NCBI GenBank assembly: GCA_009379845.1
Contig: WHSZ01000040.1
Coordinates: forward strand, 1-52,180
Source: Pseudonocardiaceae bacterium
Lineage (GTDB): Bacteria; Actinomycetota; Actinomycetes; Mycobacteriales; Pseudonocardiaceae
Direction of reading: 5' to 3'
DNA length: 52,180 nt
Shown piece after piece: positions 23,181-30,924 of this stretch; within the stretch, counting starts at the first letter, position 1; the number at the start of each line of letters is the position of its first letter. The notes beneath the pieces are model-generated. The model had not been told where the DNA came from, ran no database searches, and worked only from the letters and a program-made list of their open reading frames with translations. A program made the translations under genes and the position numbers.

Positions 23181-23984
23181 ATGGGGACACGGCTCCCCGC
23201 GCTGCGCACGGTCATCGCGACCGCGGCGGCGCTGATGCTGTCCGCGAGCGGGCAAATCGCCTCGGCGATCCCGTATGAACCGCCGTCCGGCGCTGCCGAA
23301 CCGCGGATCGTGGGCGGTAAGCAGAGCTCGATCAACGAGCACCCGTACGCCGTGTACCTCACCACCGCGGACGGCATGCAGTTCTGCGGCGGAACCCTGG
23401 TCGAGCCGGACAAAGTCGTGACCGCGGCGCATTGTGCGGCCGCGCAACCGGCGGAGGACCTGCGGGTCGTTGCCGGCCGGGAGGACAAGCAAGCCACCGA
23501 TGGGCACGACGTGGGAGTCGAGGACATCTGGCTGCACCCGGAGTTCGAGAAACCCAGCGAAGGCGCGGATGTCGCGGTGCTGACCCTCAGCGAAGCCCTG
23601 CCCTACCGGACGCTCGCCACCGCGACCGAGCAGGATTCCCGCCTGTACGCCGAGGGCACCCAGGCAACCATTCTTGGCTGGGGACGGATGTCCGAGGGCG
23701 GGGATCAGTCCCGTTACCTGCGCAGCGCGACCGTGCCGCTGGTCAGCGACGAGGAATGCGGGCGGGCGTTCGGCAACTACGACCCGCGGGCGATGGTGTG
23801 CGCGGGGTACCCGGAGGGCGGAACGGACGCGTGCCAGGGCGATTCCGGCGGACCGCTGATCACGGGCGGACGGCTGATCGGCATCGTGTCCTGGGGTGAA
23901 GGCTGCGCCCTGCCAGGGAAGCCGGGTGTCTACACCCGCGTCTCGAACTACGCGCGCGACATCAACGCGGAGATCGGCCGGTAG
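23181..23984 (+). CDS. Secreted trypsin-like serine protease
   Basis: 267 residues with a signal peptide (cleavage probably after ASA, residues 27-29) and a short propeptide ending before IVGG (43-46), the activation site of S1 proteases. The triad is H84 (TAAHC), D130 (GADVAVL) and S222 (GDSGGP). D216, six residues before the serine, sets trypsin-like Lys/Arg specificity. Three cysteine pairs are in the usual places (69/85, 193/207, 218/242). AAGGAG lies 7 nt before ATG 23181. It is divergent from mtr. Confidence 0.95.
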   Translation: MGTRLPALRTVIATAAALMLSASGQIASAIPYEPPSGAAEPRIVGGKQSSINEHPYAVYLTTADGMQFCGGTLVEPDKVVTAAHCAAAQPAEDLRVVAGREDKQATDGHDVGVEDIWLHPEFEKPSEGADVAVLTLSEALPYRTLATATEQDSRLYAEGTQATILGWGRMSEGGDQSRYLRSATVPLVSDEECGRAFGNYDPRAMVCAGYPEGGTDACQGDSGGPLITGGRLIGIVSWGEGCALPGKPGVYTRVSNYARDINAEIGR

Positions 23985-23996
23985 CATCCCGGCCCC

Positions 23997-24446
23997 ATGG
24001 GGCCCGAACTACGCACCGCGGCCGGCGATCAGCTCGGCGCCGCGGAGTTGTACGCGCTGCTCCGGCTGCGCTGCGCGGTATTCGTGGTGGAGCAGAACGT
24101 CCCGTACCAGGAGCTGGACGGTCGGGATCTGGAGCCGAGCACCCGGCACCTCTGGTTGTCCGAACGAGGCACGGTGCTGTCCTGCCTCCGGGTGCTCGCG
24201 GAGCCGGGCGGCGAGCGGCGAATCGGGCGGGTAGCCACCGCGGAATCCGCCCGCGGGGTAGGGCTTGCCGCCCGGTTGATGGGCGCTGCCGTTGACGAGT
24301 TCGGCGAGCAGGATTGCGTACTGGACGCGCAGGTCTACGTCCAGGAGTTCTACGCCCGGTTCGGATTTACCTCGGAGGGCGACGAGTTCGACGAGGACGG
24401 CATCCCGCACATCACGATGCGGCGCCCCGCGGGGCGTTCCGGGTAA
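23997..24446 (+). CDS. ElaA-like GNAT acetyltransferase
   Basis: A 149-residue ElaA-subfamily GNAT. The starting segment LYALLRLRCAVFVVEQNVPYQELDGRDL is diagnostic. The CoA loop is unusually placed (RRIGRVATAESARGVGLAARLMGAAV), and it ends with YVQEFYARFGFTSEGDEFDEDGIPHITM. The substrate is unknown. It starts 12 nt after the protease stop and overlaps the convergent BioF-like gene by 35 bp. Confidence 0.9.
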   Translation: MGPELRTAAGDQLGAAELYALLRLRCAVFVVEQNVPYQELDGRDLEPSTRHLWLSERGTVLSCLRVLAEPGGERRIGRVATAESARGVGLAARLMGAAVDEFGEQDCVLDAQVYVQEFYARFGFTSEGDEFDEDGIPHITMRRPAGRSG

Positions 24447-25584
24447 TCACGTCCACCACGCGATCCAGCTCGGCGTCGGACAGGTCGGCGCGGGCGGACA
24501 GCCGCAGCCGGGAGATCCCGTCCGGCACCGAGGGTGGCCGGAAGCAGGCGACCGTCAGGCCTTCCCCTCGGCAGGCGTCCGACCAGGCAACCGCGGCGTC
24601 CGGCGACGGCGCCCGGACCGAGATCACCGCGGCGCTCGGGGTGCTCACCGCCAACCCGGCAGCGCCGAGCCGGGTGCACAGCGTCGCGGCCGCGTCCACG
24701 GCGCGCGCCGGGCGGTCCGGTTCCTCGCGAAGCACCTGCAGTGCGGTCAGCGCCGCGGCAGCGCTGGCCGGCGCCAGCCCGGTGTCGAAGATGAAGCTGC
24801 GCGCGGTTTCCACCAGGTGCCGGATCACCCTGCGCGGCCCGAGCACCGCGCCGCCCTGCGCGCCGAGGGACTTGGACAGCGTCACCGTGGTCACCACGTC
24901 CGGATCACCGATCAACCCGGCGTCCGCGACGGCGCCGCGCCCACCTTCGCCGACCACGCCGAGCCCGTGCGCGTCGTCCAGCAGCAACGCGGCGCCGTGC
25001 TCGCGGCACACCTCGGCCAGCTCGGACAGCGGAGCCAGATCACCGTCCACCGAGAACACCGTGTCGCTGACCACCAGAGCGCGTTCGGTGCGCCGGGTAG
25101 CGAGGGCGTGCTTCACGGCCGCGTGATCGGCGTGTGCCATGGCCGCGACCTCGGCCCGGGACAGCCGGCAGCCGTCGATCAGCGACGCGTGAATGTAGTT
25201 GTCGGTGACGATCGCGGAGTCCTGCCCGGACAGCGTGGTCACCGCGGCGAGATTCGCCAGGAAACCGGAAGAGAACACCAGCGCCGCTTCGGTCCCGCAG
25301 AACCCGGCCAGCTCGCGTTCCAGATCGGCGTGCAACTCGGTGGTTCCGGTGACGAGGCGCGAACTGGTCGAGCCCGCGCCCCAGCGCAGCGCCGCCGCGG
25401 CTGCCGCGCCAGCCACCCGCTTGTCCCGCGCCAGACCGAGGTAGTCGTTGCTGGCCAGATCCAGCTGGTCGGTTTCCGCCGGCCGGGGTCGCAGGCGTCG
25501 CACCAGACCTGCCGAGCGGCGTTCCCCGGCCTTGTCGTCCAGCCAGTCGAACACGGACTCGGGCGGCAGAACGTTGACACTCAC
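24412..25584 (-). CDS. bioF: 8-amino-7-oxononanoate synthase (BioF-like)
   Basis: 390 residues, alpha-oxoamine synthase family. Motifs: LDLASNDYLGLARD, WGAGSTSSRLVTGTTELHADLERELA, VSDTVFSVDGDLAPLSEL, LLLDDAHGLGVVGEGGRG and the PLP lysine in VTLSKSLGAQGG. It condenses L-alanine with pimeloyl-ACP/CoA in biotin synthesis. The bioA and bioD genes are not adjacent, so a role in another oxoamine pathway is possible. GTG 25584 starts it. Confidence 0.88.
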   Translation of the reverse strand: MSVNVLPPESVFDWLDDKAGERRSAGLVRRLRPRPAETDQLDLASNDYLGLARDKRVAGAAAAAALRWGAGSTSSRLVTGTTELHADLERELAGFCGTEAALVFSSGFLANLAAVTTLSGQDSAIVTDNYIHASLIDGCRLSRAEVAAMAHADHAAVKHALATRRTERALVVSDTVFSVDGDLAPLSELAEVCREHGAALLLDDAHGLGVVGEGGRGAVADAGLIGDPDVVTTVTLSKSLGAQGGAVLGPRRVIRHLVETARSFIFDTGLAPASAAAALTALQVLREEPDRPARAVDAAATLCTRLGAAGLAVSTPSAAVISVRAPSPDAAVAWSDACRGEGLTVACFRPPSVPDGISRLRLSARADLSDAELDRVVDVITRNAPRGAAS

Positions 25585-25752
25585 GTACGGCAGTCTCGCA
25601 GCATCGGCTCGTAGCGTCGAAATGGACCACCGCGATTAGGGCGTGTCTGGTGTGTCCTCCGTTGCGAGCGGGTGCTGTAACCGCGGGCGCCGGGCGGCAG
25701 GAAAGTGGATTCGTCGGACACGCCAGGGCCGGGCTGGGTAGATTCTGGCGCC

Positions 25753-26472
25753 ATGACGGGTTCCGAACTAGCGCCGATGCCGGAGGACTGGCAACGCGCG
25801 CTCGCGGTGGTGGCGCATCCCGACGATATGGAGTACGGCTCGGCCGGGGCCATCGCCCGGTGGACGGACCAGGGGAAGTCCATCGGCTACCTGCTCGCAA
25901 GCAAGGGCGAAGCGGGGATCGACGGCATGCCGCCCGAGGACGCCGGTCCGTTGCGGGTGCGGGAGCAGATCGCGAGCGCGGCGGTGGTGGGCGTGCACGA
26001 CGTCGAGTTCCTCGACCACGCGGACGGCGTGATCACCGATCAGCTGGCGCTGCGCCGGGACATCGCCGCGGCGATCCGCCGGCACCGCCCCGAACTGGTG
26101 CTGACCATCAACTACCGGGACAGCTGGCCGGGTGGTGGGTTCAACATGGCCGATCACCGGCACGTGGGCGCCGCGACACTGGACGCCGTGCGGGACGCGG
26201 CCAACCGGTGGGTGTTCCGAGAGCTGGACCTGCCGCCGTGGCAGGGCGTGCGCTGGATCGCCGTGAACGGTTCACCGAACCAGACGCACGCCGTGGACAT
26301 CACCGGCACGTTCGATCGGGCGGTCGCCTCGTTGCGTGAGCACCGTGCCTACCTGGAAGGACTGGGCGGCGATATGTCCGATCCCGAAGGGTTCTTGCGG
26401 CCGTACGCGGAGCAGATCGGTGCACAGTTCGGCAGCCCGCTGGCTACGCCGTTCGAGCTGCTGTCCGTCTGA
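25753..26472 (+). CDS. PIG-L family zinc-dependent N-acetylglucosaminyl deacetylase
   Basis: 239 residues from ATG 25753. The zinc-binding AHPDD motif is at residues 21-25, with the DxxH-type MADHRHVG further on. This fold includes MshB and Mca of mycothiol metabolism. The N-terminus lacks the exact MshB sequence features and the protein is shorter, so it is placed in the wider LmbE/PIG-L group with unknown amide substrate. An upstream in-frame ATG at 25705 has no conserved residues and is rejected. It is convergent with the helicase gene. Confidence 0.88.
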   Translation: MTGSELAPMPEDWQRALAVVAHPDDMEYGSAGAIARWTDQGKSIGYLLASKGEAGIDGMPPEDAGPLRVREQIASAAVVGVHDVEFLDHADGVITDQLALRRDIAAAIRRHRPELVLTINYRDSWPGGGFNMADHRHVGAATLDAVRDAANRWVFRELDLPPWQGVRWIAVNGSPNQTHAVDITGTFDRAVASLREHRAYLEGLGGDMSDPEGFLRPYAEQIGAQFGSPLATPFELLSV

Positions 26473-26491
26473 CAGGAACACCCACGGGTAA

Positions 26492-26529
26492 CCCACTCGC
26501 GCGCCCGAGTACACAACCGCGCGAGTGGG
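26492..26529. terminator. Bidirectional terminator between PIG-L and helicase genes
   Basis: A perfect 12-bp stem, CCCACTCGCGCG (26492-26503) with CGCGCGAGTGGG (26518-26529), and a 14-nt loop, located between two convergent genes. Confidence 0.75.
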
Positions 26530-26538
26530 CGCCAGGGG

Positions 26539-28071
26539 CTAGCTCGCCGCGCGGTGGCCCGGGTTTCGCTGCCGGTCGCCGCGCCCGCCGTACGGCTGCC
26601 GGGAGCGGGTGGGCCGGCCACCCCGAGCGCCGGACTGGCGCTGGTCGAATCGGCTCGGGCGACCGGGACGCTTGCCATTGCCGCCACGCGGAGCGCGGGG
26701 CGCCGGCTCGACGAACGGCTCACCGCTCGGCAGCCGGGCACCGGTGATCTTGGCGAGCTCTTCCGCCCCCGGCGTCACGGTGGTGTTTCGCGGGCGAACC
26801 CCAGCCTGCTCGGCCAGCCTGCGCACCGAGCGCCGCTGATCGTGGGTGGCGACGGTCACCACCGTGCCGGATGCTCCGGCCCTCGCTGTGCGCCCCGCCC
26901 TGTGCAGGTAGTCCTTGGCGTCCGCGGGCGGATCCACGTGCACGACGAGGCTCACGTCGTCCACGTGGATGCCGCGAGCGGCGACGTCGGTGGCGACCAG
27001 AACCGGCATGTTGCCGTCCCGGAACTGGGCGAGCACCCGGTTGCGCGCGCCCTGGGTCTTGCCGCCGTGCAGCGCCCCGGCCGCCACCCCGACCTTGCGG
27101 AGGTTGGTGGTCAGCCGGTCGACGTGGTGCTTGGTCCGGACGAACAGGATCGTGCGCCCGTCCCTCGCGGCTACCTCGGTTACCACGTCCGCCTTCTCCT
27201 TCGGCGTGACCAACAACACGTGGTGGTCCGTGGTGCCGACGCTCGCGGTGGTCGGCTGAACCGAATGCGTGACGGGATCTGTCAGGTAGCGGCGCACCAG
27301 CGCGTCCACCTCACCGTCCAATGTGGCCGAGAAAAGCAACCGCTGCCCGTTCGCGCCTGTCAGGTCGAGGATCTCGCAGACCTGCGGCAGGAACCCCATG
27401 TCGGCCATCTGGTCGGCCTCGTCCACCGCGGTGAACTCCACATCGGACAGCACGCAGGTGCCTTGCCTGACGTGGTCGGAAAGCCGGCCGGGGGTAGCGA
27501 TCAGCAGGTCAACGCCCCGCCGCAACGCCTCTACCTGCCGCGGGAACGGCATCCCGCCAACCGTCGTGTCGCACCACAGCCGCATCGCCTTGGCCAGTGG
27601 CTGCAGCGCCTCGCTGACCTGCATAGCCAGCTCGCGGGTCGGTACCAGGACCACCGCGCGCGGGTGCCGCGATTTCGCCTTGCCGCCGGCGAGCCTGGTC
27701 AGTAGCGCCAGCCCGAAGGCGAGCGTCTTGCCGGACCCGGTTTGCGCGCGGCCGAGCACATCCCGCCCGGCGAGAGCATCCGGAAGGGTGGCTGCCTGGA
27801 TCGGGAACGGCGTGGTCATGCCCTGCCGCTCGAGGACCTCGAGCAGGGCTTCCGGCAGGCCGAGTTCGGCGAACGAGTCGATAGCGGGGGCAGCGGCGGT
27901 TTCCGGCGCGGCCAACGGGGTTTGCTTGGGCTCGGGTGCGCGGCCGCCGCGCACGCTGCCCTTCGGGGTACGTTGCTCGCCGCGTCCGGCCGAGCGATGT
28001 CGCGGTTTGCGCGCGCCGTGGTCGGATTTCGCCGCGGCGTGGTTCCGATTGCGCGCCGCAGTGTTGGGCAT
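26539..28071 (-). CDS. DEAD-box RNA helicase
   Basis: 510 residues. A basic, low-complexity N-terminus (NTAARNRNHAAAKSDHGARKPRHRSAGRG) is followed by the helicase core: Q motif near GLPEALLEVLERQGMTTPFPIQ, Walker A AQTGSGKT, PTRELA, TPGR, DEAD in AVDEADQMADMGF, FSAT, RTKHHVDRL and HRAGRTARAG. The Arg/Gly-rich tail (PRGGNGKRPGRPSRFDQRQSGARGGR) would bind RNA. It remodels RNA or ribosome intermediates, often in cold or stress. ATG 28071 is chosen; the extra upstream frame has no conserved content. Confidence 0.93.
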   Translation of the reverse strand: MPNTAARNRNHAAAKSDHGARKPRHRSAGRGEQRTPKGSVRGGRAPEPKQTPLAAPETAAAPAIDSFAELGLPEALLEVLERQGMTTPFPIQAATLPDALAGRDVLGRAQTGSGKTLAFGLALLTRLAGGKAKSRHPRAVVLVPTRELAMQVSEALQPLAKAMRLWCDTTVGGMPFPRQVEALRRGVDLLIATPGRLSDHVRQGTCVLSDVEFTAVDEADQMADMGFLPQVCEILDLTGANGQRLLFSATLDGEVDALVRRYLTDPVTHSVQPTTASVGTTDHHVLLVTPKEKADVVTEVAARDGRTILFVRTKHHVDRLTTNLRKVGVAAGALHGGKTQGARNRVLAQFRDGNMPVLVATDVAARGIHVDDVSLVVHVDPPADAKDYLHRAGRTARAGASGTVVTVATHDQRRSVRRLAEQAGVRPRNTTVTPGAEELAKITGARLPSGEPFVEPAPRAPRGGNGKRPGRPSRFDQRQSGARGGRPTRSRQPYGGRGDRQRNPGHRAAS

Positions 28072-28302
28072 TGAACTATGTGGCACTGAAGACCTCTCTG
28101 AGCGCGTGGCGCGTCTCAGGAGGGCCTCGTCATCGCTGGCCCGTGGACGGCTACGGCTGAATTGCTGTGAATCGCTGACAGTAGCAACGCCGCGCAGGGA
28201 TCGCGCGGCGCTTTGCGTACTCCACAAGTTTACCCGACGCGGCCGTACGGCTCGCATACCGCCGGTCGGATACCGGATCGGCGCCCCGGAGACGGACCCA
28301 GT

Positions 28303-28312
28303 TTGCATACAA
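28303..28312. promoter_or_regulatory. Lone TTGCATACAA site upstream of prpF
   Basis: TTGCATACAA is a one-mismatch palindrome and matches the TTGCATGCAA palindrome at 37422-37431. It is probably a distal copy of the island operator. Confidence 0.45.
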
Positions 28313-28449
28313 CCTGGCCCGATTTGCCGGACGCTCCGATGTCACGTGATCGCGGCCCGTCAATATCCGTGCGCAGGAAGACCGGACTATTCCCTGGTCG
28401 TGACCCCAAAAACGGTCACGGGTCGGTCGAAACGGGTGCCCCTTTACAG

Positions 28450-28478
28450 CCATACAACCGGCGTGCAAGATGAATACA
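28450..28478 (-). promoter_or_regulatory. Three operator-like elements at 11-bp spacing upstream of prpF
   Basis: Read on the minus strand, TGTATTC (28478-28472), TGCACGC (28467-28461) and TGTATGG (28456-28450) start exactly 11 bp apart. The same element and period occur at 34802-34819 and 37424-37441, the other two promoter regions of the island. The array ends 40 bp before the prpF start, a good position for a repressor. Proposed ligand: the GntR regulator at 34.0 kb. Confidence 0.6.
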
Positions 28479-28518
28479 ATCCCGCGACGGTGTCGCGCGA
28501 GCTGAACCGGAGGTGTCA

Positions 28519-29691
28519 ATGCGGGTGCCGGCCGTGGTGATGCGGGGCGGGACGAGCAGGGCGGTGTTCTTCCACGAGCAGGACTTGCCAGGCCAGCCGG
28601 CGTCCCGTGATCAGTTCATCCTGCAGGCATACGGGAGCCCCGATCCGTACGCGCGGCAAGTCGATGGCCTCGGTGGCGCCACCTCCGCGACGAGCAAGGT
28701 CGCGGTGATCGGCTCGGGCGTCGAGCACGGAGTGGACGTCACCTTCACATTCGGCCAGGTCTCGATCGAGCGGCCACTGATCGACCGGACCGGGAACTGC
28801 GGCAACATCTCCGCCGCAGTCGGCCCGTTCGCGGTGGACGAGGGGTTGGTCGAGGCCACCGAACCGGTCACAACGGTGCGGTTCCTGAACGTGAACACCG
28901 GCAAGGTGATCGCCGCGCACGTGCCGACCAACGGCAAGCGGTTCGACCCGGTCGGCGACTTCGAGATTCCCGGCGTTCCAACGCCGGGATCCCGGATACA
29001 GCTCGACTACCTGGATCCGGGTGGCGCGGTGACCGGAAAGCTGCTGCCGACCGGGCAAGTGCGCGACACGTTGCGCGTTCCAGGTCTCGGTGCCATCGAG
29101 GTGTCCATTGTGGATGCCGCGAACCCGCTGGTGTTCGTCGATTGGCGGAGCATCGGGCTTACCGGCCTCGAACATCCCGACGAGATCGACTCGGACCCGC
29201 GGTTGCTGGCTCGACTCGAGTCGGTGCGGGCACATGCGGCGGTGCTCGCCGGAATCTCGTCAACCGCGGAGCACGCCAGCGCGCTCGTTCCCTCGGTGCC
29301 GAAGCTCGCGATCGTCGGCCAGGCAAGGGAATACCACACGACCGACGGGGCGCGGCTGCGCGCCAATGAATCCACGTTGCGCGCCTCGATGATGTCCATG
29401 GGCCGGGTGCACCGGGCGTTCGCGCTGACCGGCGCGATCTGCACGTCGGTGGCAGCCGGAATTCCCGGCACGGTCGTCGCCGAGGCGGCGGCCGGGGCCG
29501 GGCAGCAGCGGGATGCGGACGGCCGCGTGGTGATCGGCCATCCATCCGGAGTGATCGCGATGCGCGCCGAGCCGTACCCCTCGGGCGGTGCCTGGACGGT
29601 CGACGTGGTCTCCGCTTACCGCACCGCGCGGCGATTAATGGAGGGGTGGGCGCTCGTCCCCGACGAGCGGATGACCCCGGTAGCCCGATAG
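28519..29691 (+). CDS. PrpF/AcnD-accessory family isomerase (aconitate or methylaconitate isomerase-like)
   Basis: 390 residues of the PrpF (DUF453) diaminopimelate-epimerase-like fold. Motifs: VPAVVMRGGTSRAVFFHEQDLP at the start, GLGGATSATSKVAVI, RTGNCGNISAAVGPFAVDEG (the GNCGN loop around the active-site Cys), VFRNVNTGK-like VRFLNVNTGKVI and ASMMSMGRVHRAF. Family members move double bonds in tri- or dicarboxylates (trans/cis-aconitate, 2-methylaconitate, oxalomesaconate). GGAGG is 5 nt before ATG 28519. It leads the transporter operon. Confidence 0.88.
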   Translation: MRVPAVVMRGGTSRAVFFHEQDLPGQPASRDQFILQAYGSPDPYARQVDGLGGATSATSKVAVIGSGVEHGVDVTFTFGQVSIERPLIDRTGNCGNISAAVGPFAVDEGLVEATEPVTTVRFLNVNTGKVIAAHVPTNGKRFDPVGDFEIPGVPTPGSRIQLDYLDPGGAVTGKLLPTGQVRDTLRVPGLGAIEVSIVDAANPLVFVDWRSIGLTGLEHPDEIDSDPRLLARLESVRAHAAVLAGISSTAEHASALVPSVPKLAIVGQAREYHTTDGARLRANESTLRASMMSMGRVHRAFALTGAICTSVAAGIPGTVVAEAAAGAGQQRDADGRVVIGHPSGVIAMRAEPYPSGGAWTVDVVSAYRTARRLMEGWALVPDERMTPVAR

Positions 29692-29723
29692 AACCCGGCC
29701 AATCAGCGACAAAGGTGACAGTG

Positions 29724-30854
29724 ATGATTCAACGGCGAACCAGAAAACTGCGACCGCTCGGTGCTCTCGTGGTGGCCGGTGTGTTCGGCCTCACCGCCTG
29801 CGGGTCGCCGGAAGGTGCCAATGGCGGCTCGGACGCCGAGGCGGGCGCGGAACTGCCGAGCAAGGTCGAGATGGTGATTCCGTACTCCGAGGGCGGCGGG
29901 ACGGACACCTGGGCCCGATTCATGATTCCGTATCTGGAAAAGCACATCAAAGGCGACCACACATTCGTGCCGGAAAACGTCCCCGGTGGCGAGAGCATCA
30001 CAGGTACGAACCAGTTCGTGCAGAGCGGCGGTACGGACGGCGGAAAGGTGCTCGTCACGTCCGGCACCACCTACATCCAGCACCTGCTCGGCCGCAAGGA
30101 AGTCCAGTACGACTTCAGCAAGATGCGCCCGCTGCTGCTGAACGGATCGGGCGGCGTGATCTACGCATCGCGCGCCAGCGGCATCAAGTCGGTCGAGGAC
30201 CTGCGGAACCCGCCGCAGAAGCTGTCGTATGCCGGCATCAGCGCCACCGGGCTGGACCTGAACACGCTGCTGGCTTTCGACGTGCTCGGCATCGACCTGA
30301 AGGCCACGTTCGGTTTCGAGGGCCGTGGGCCTGCGCGGTTGGCGCTCGAGCGCGGCGAAGTGAACGTCGACTACCAGACGAGCTCGGCGTACAAGAGCCA
30401 GGTCGAGCCTATGGTGAAAGACGGCAAGGCCGTGCCGTTGATGAGCTTCGGCCTGCTGCGCCCGGACGGCACGGTGGTAAGGGATCCGAACTTCCCCAAC
30501 CTGCCGACGGTCGAAGAAGTGCACCAGAAACTGCGCGGCAGCAAGCCTTCTGGCAAGGCGTACCAGGCCTACAAGGCGTTTCTCGGTGCCGGATTCGCTT
30601 ACACCAAGGGAATCTGGGTCAACGAGGGAACCCCCGACTCGGTTGTGCGGAGCTTCTACGACGCGATACCGAAGATCGACAAGGACAAGGACTTCGTGGC
30701 CAAGAGCGAAGAGGTGATCGGCGGGTATGACGTGCATTCCGGTCAGGAGATCGGAGACGCCGTCAACAAGGCGCTGTCCATCGATGAGTCCAAGCGGAAC
30801 TATGTGCTTCGCCTGCTGGAGCGGAAGTACGACACGAAACTCGAGACGAAGTAA
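29724..30854 (+). CDS. Tripartite tricarboxylate transporter substrate-binding lipoprotein (TctC)
   Basis: 376 residues with a lipoprotein signal (LVVAGVFGLTAC, lipidated Cys), then a TctC-type periplasmic-binding fold: VEMVIPYSEGGGTDTWARF (the anion-binding first loop), FVPENVPGGESITGTNQF, YAGISATGLDLNTLLAFDVLGI and ERGEVNVDYQTSSAY. It delivers a carboxylate to the TctAB permease on the outer membrane-leaflet side. It follows prpF by 32 nt. Confidence 0.92.
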   Translation: MIQRRTRKLRPLGALVVAGVFGLTACGSPEGANGGSDAEAGAELPSKVEMVIPYSEGGGTDTWARFMIPYLEKHIKGDHTFVPENVPGGESITGTNQFVQSGGTDGGKVLVTSGTTYIQHLLGRKEVQYDFSKMRPLLLNGSGGVIYASRASGIKSVEDLRNPPQKLSYAGISATGLDLNTLLAFDVLGIDLKATFGFEGRGPARLALERGEVNVDYQTSSAYKSQVEPMVKDGKAVPLMSFGLLRPDGTVVRDPNFPNLPTVEEVHQKLRGSKPSGKAYQAYKAFLGAGFAYTKGIWVNEGTPDSVVRSFYDAIPKIDKDKDFVAKSEEVIGGYDVHSGQEIGDAVNKALSIDESKRNYVLRLLERKYDTKLETK

Positions 30855-30924
30855 CGCACGCGAGTAGTACGCGCGCCCACGGCCGCCGGTAGTTTCATCG
30901 CCCCGACCATTTCGAGGTTCTTTC

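Larger units (their letters stand above)
28072..28518. other. 447-bp divergent regulatory region, helicase / tricarboxylate island
   Basis: No gene was found. The helicase side has a hairpin CGCCGCGC (28188-28195) / GCGCGGCG (28203-28210), probably in the helicase leader. The prpF side has an inverted repeat CGTGACC (28399-28405) / GGTCACG (28414-28420) with an 8-nt spacer, then the array of TGYATnC-like elements described separately. Confidence 0.5.
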
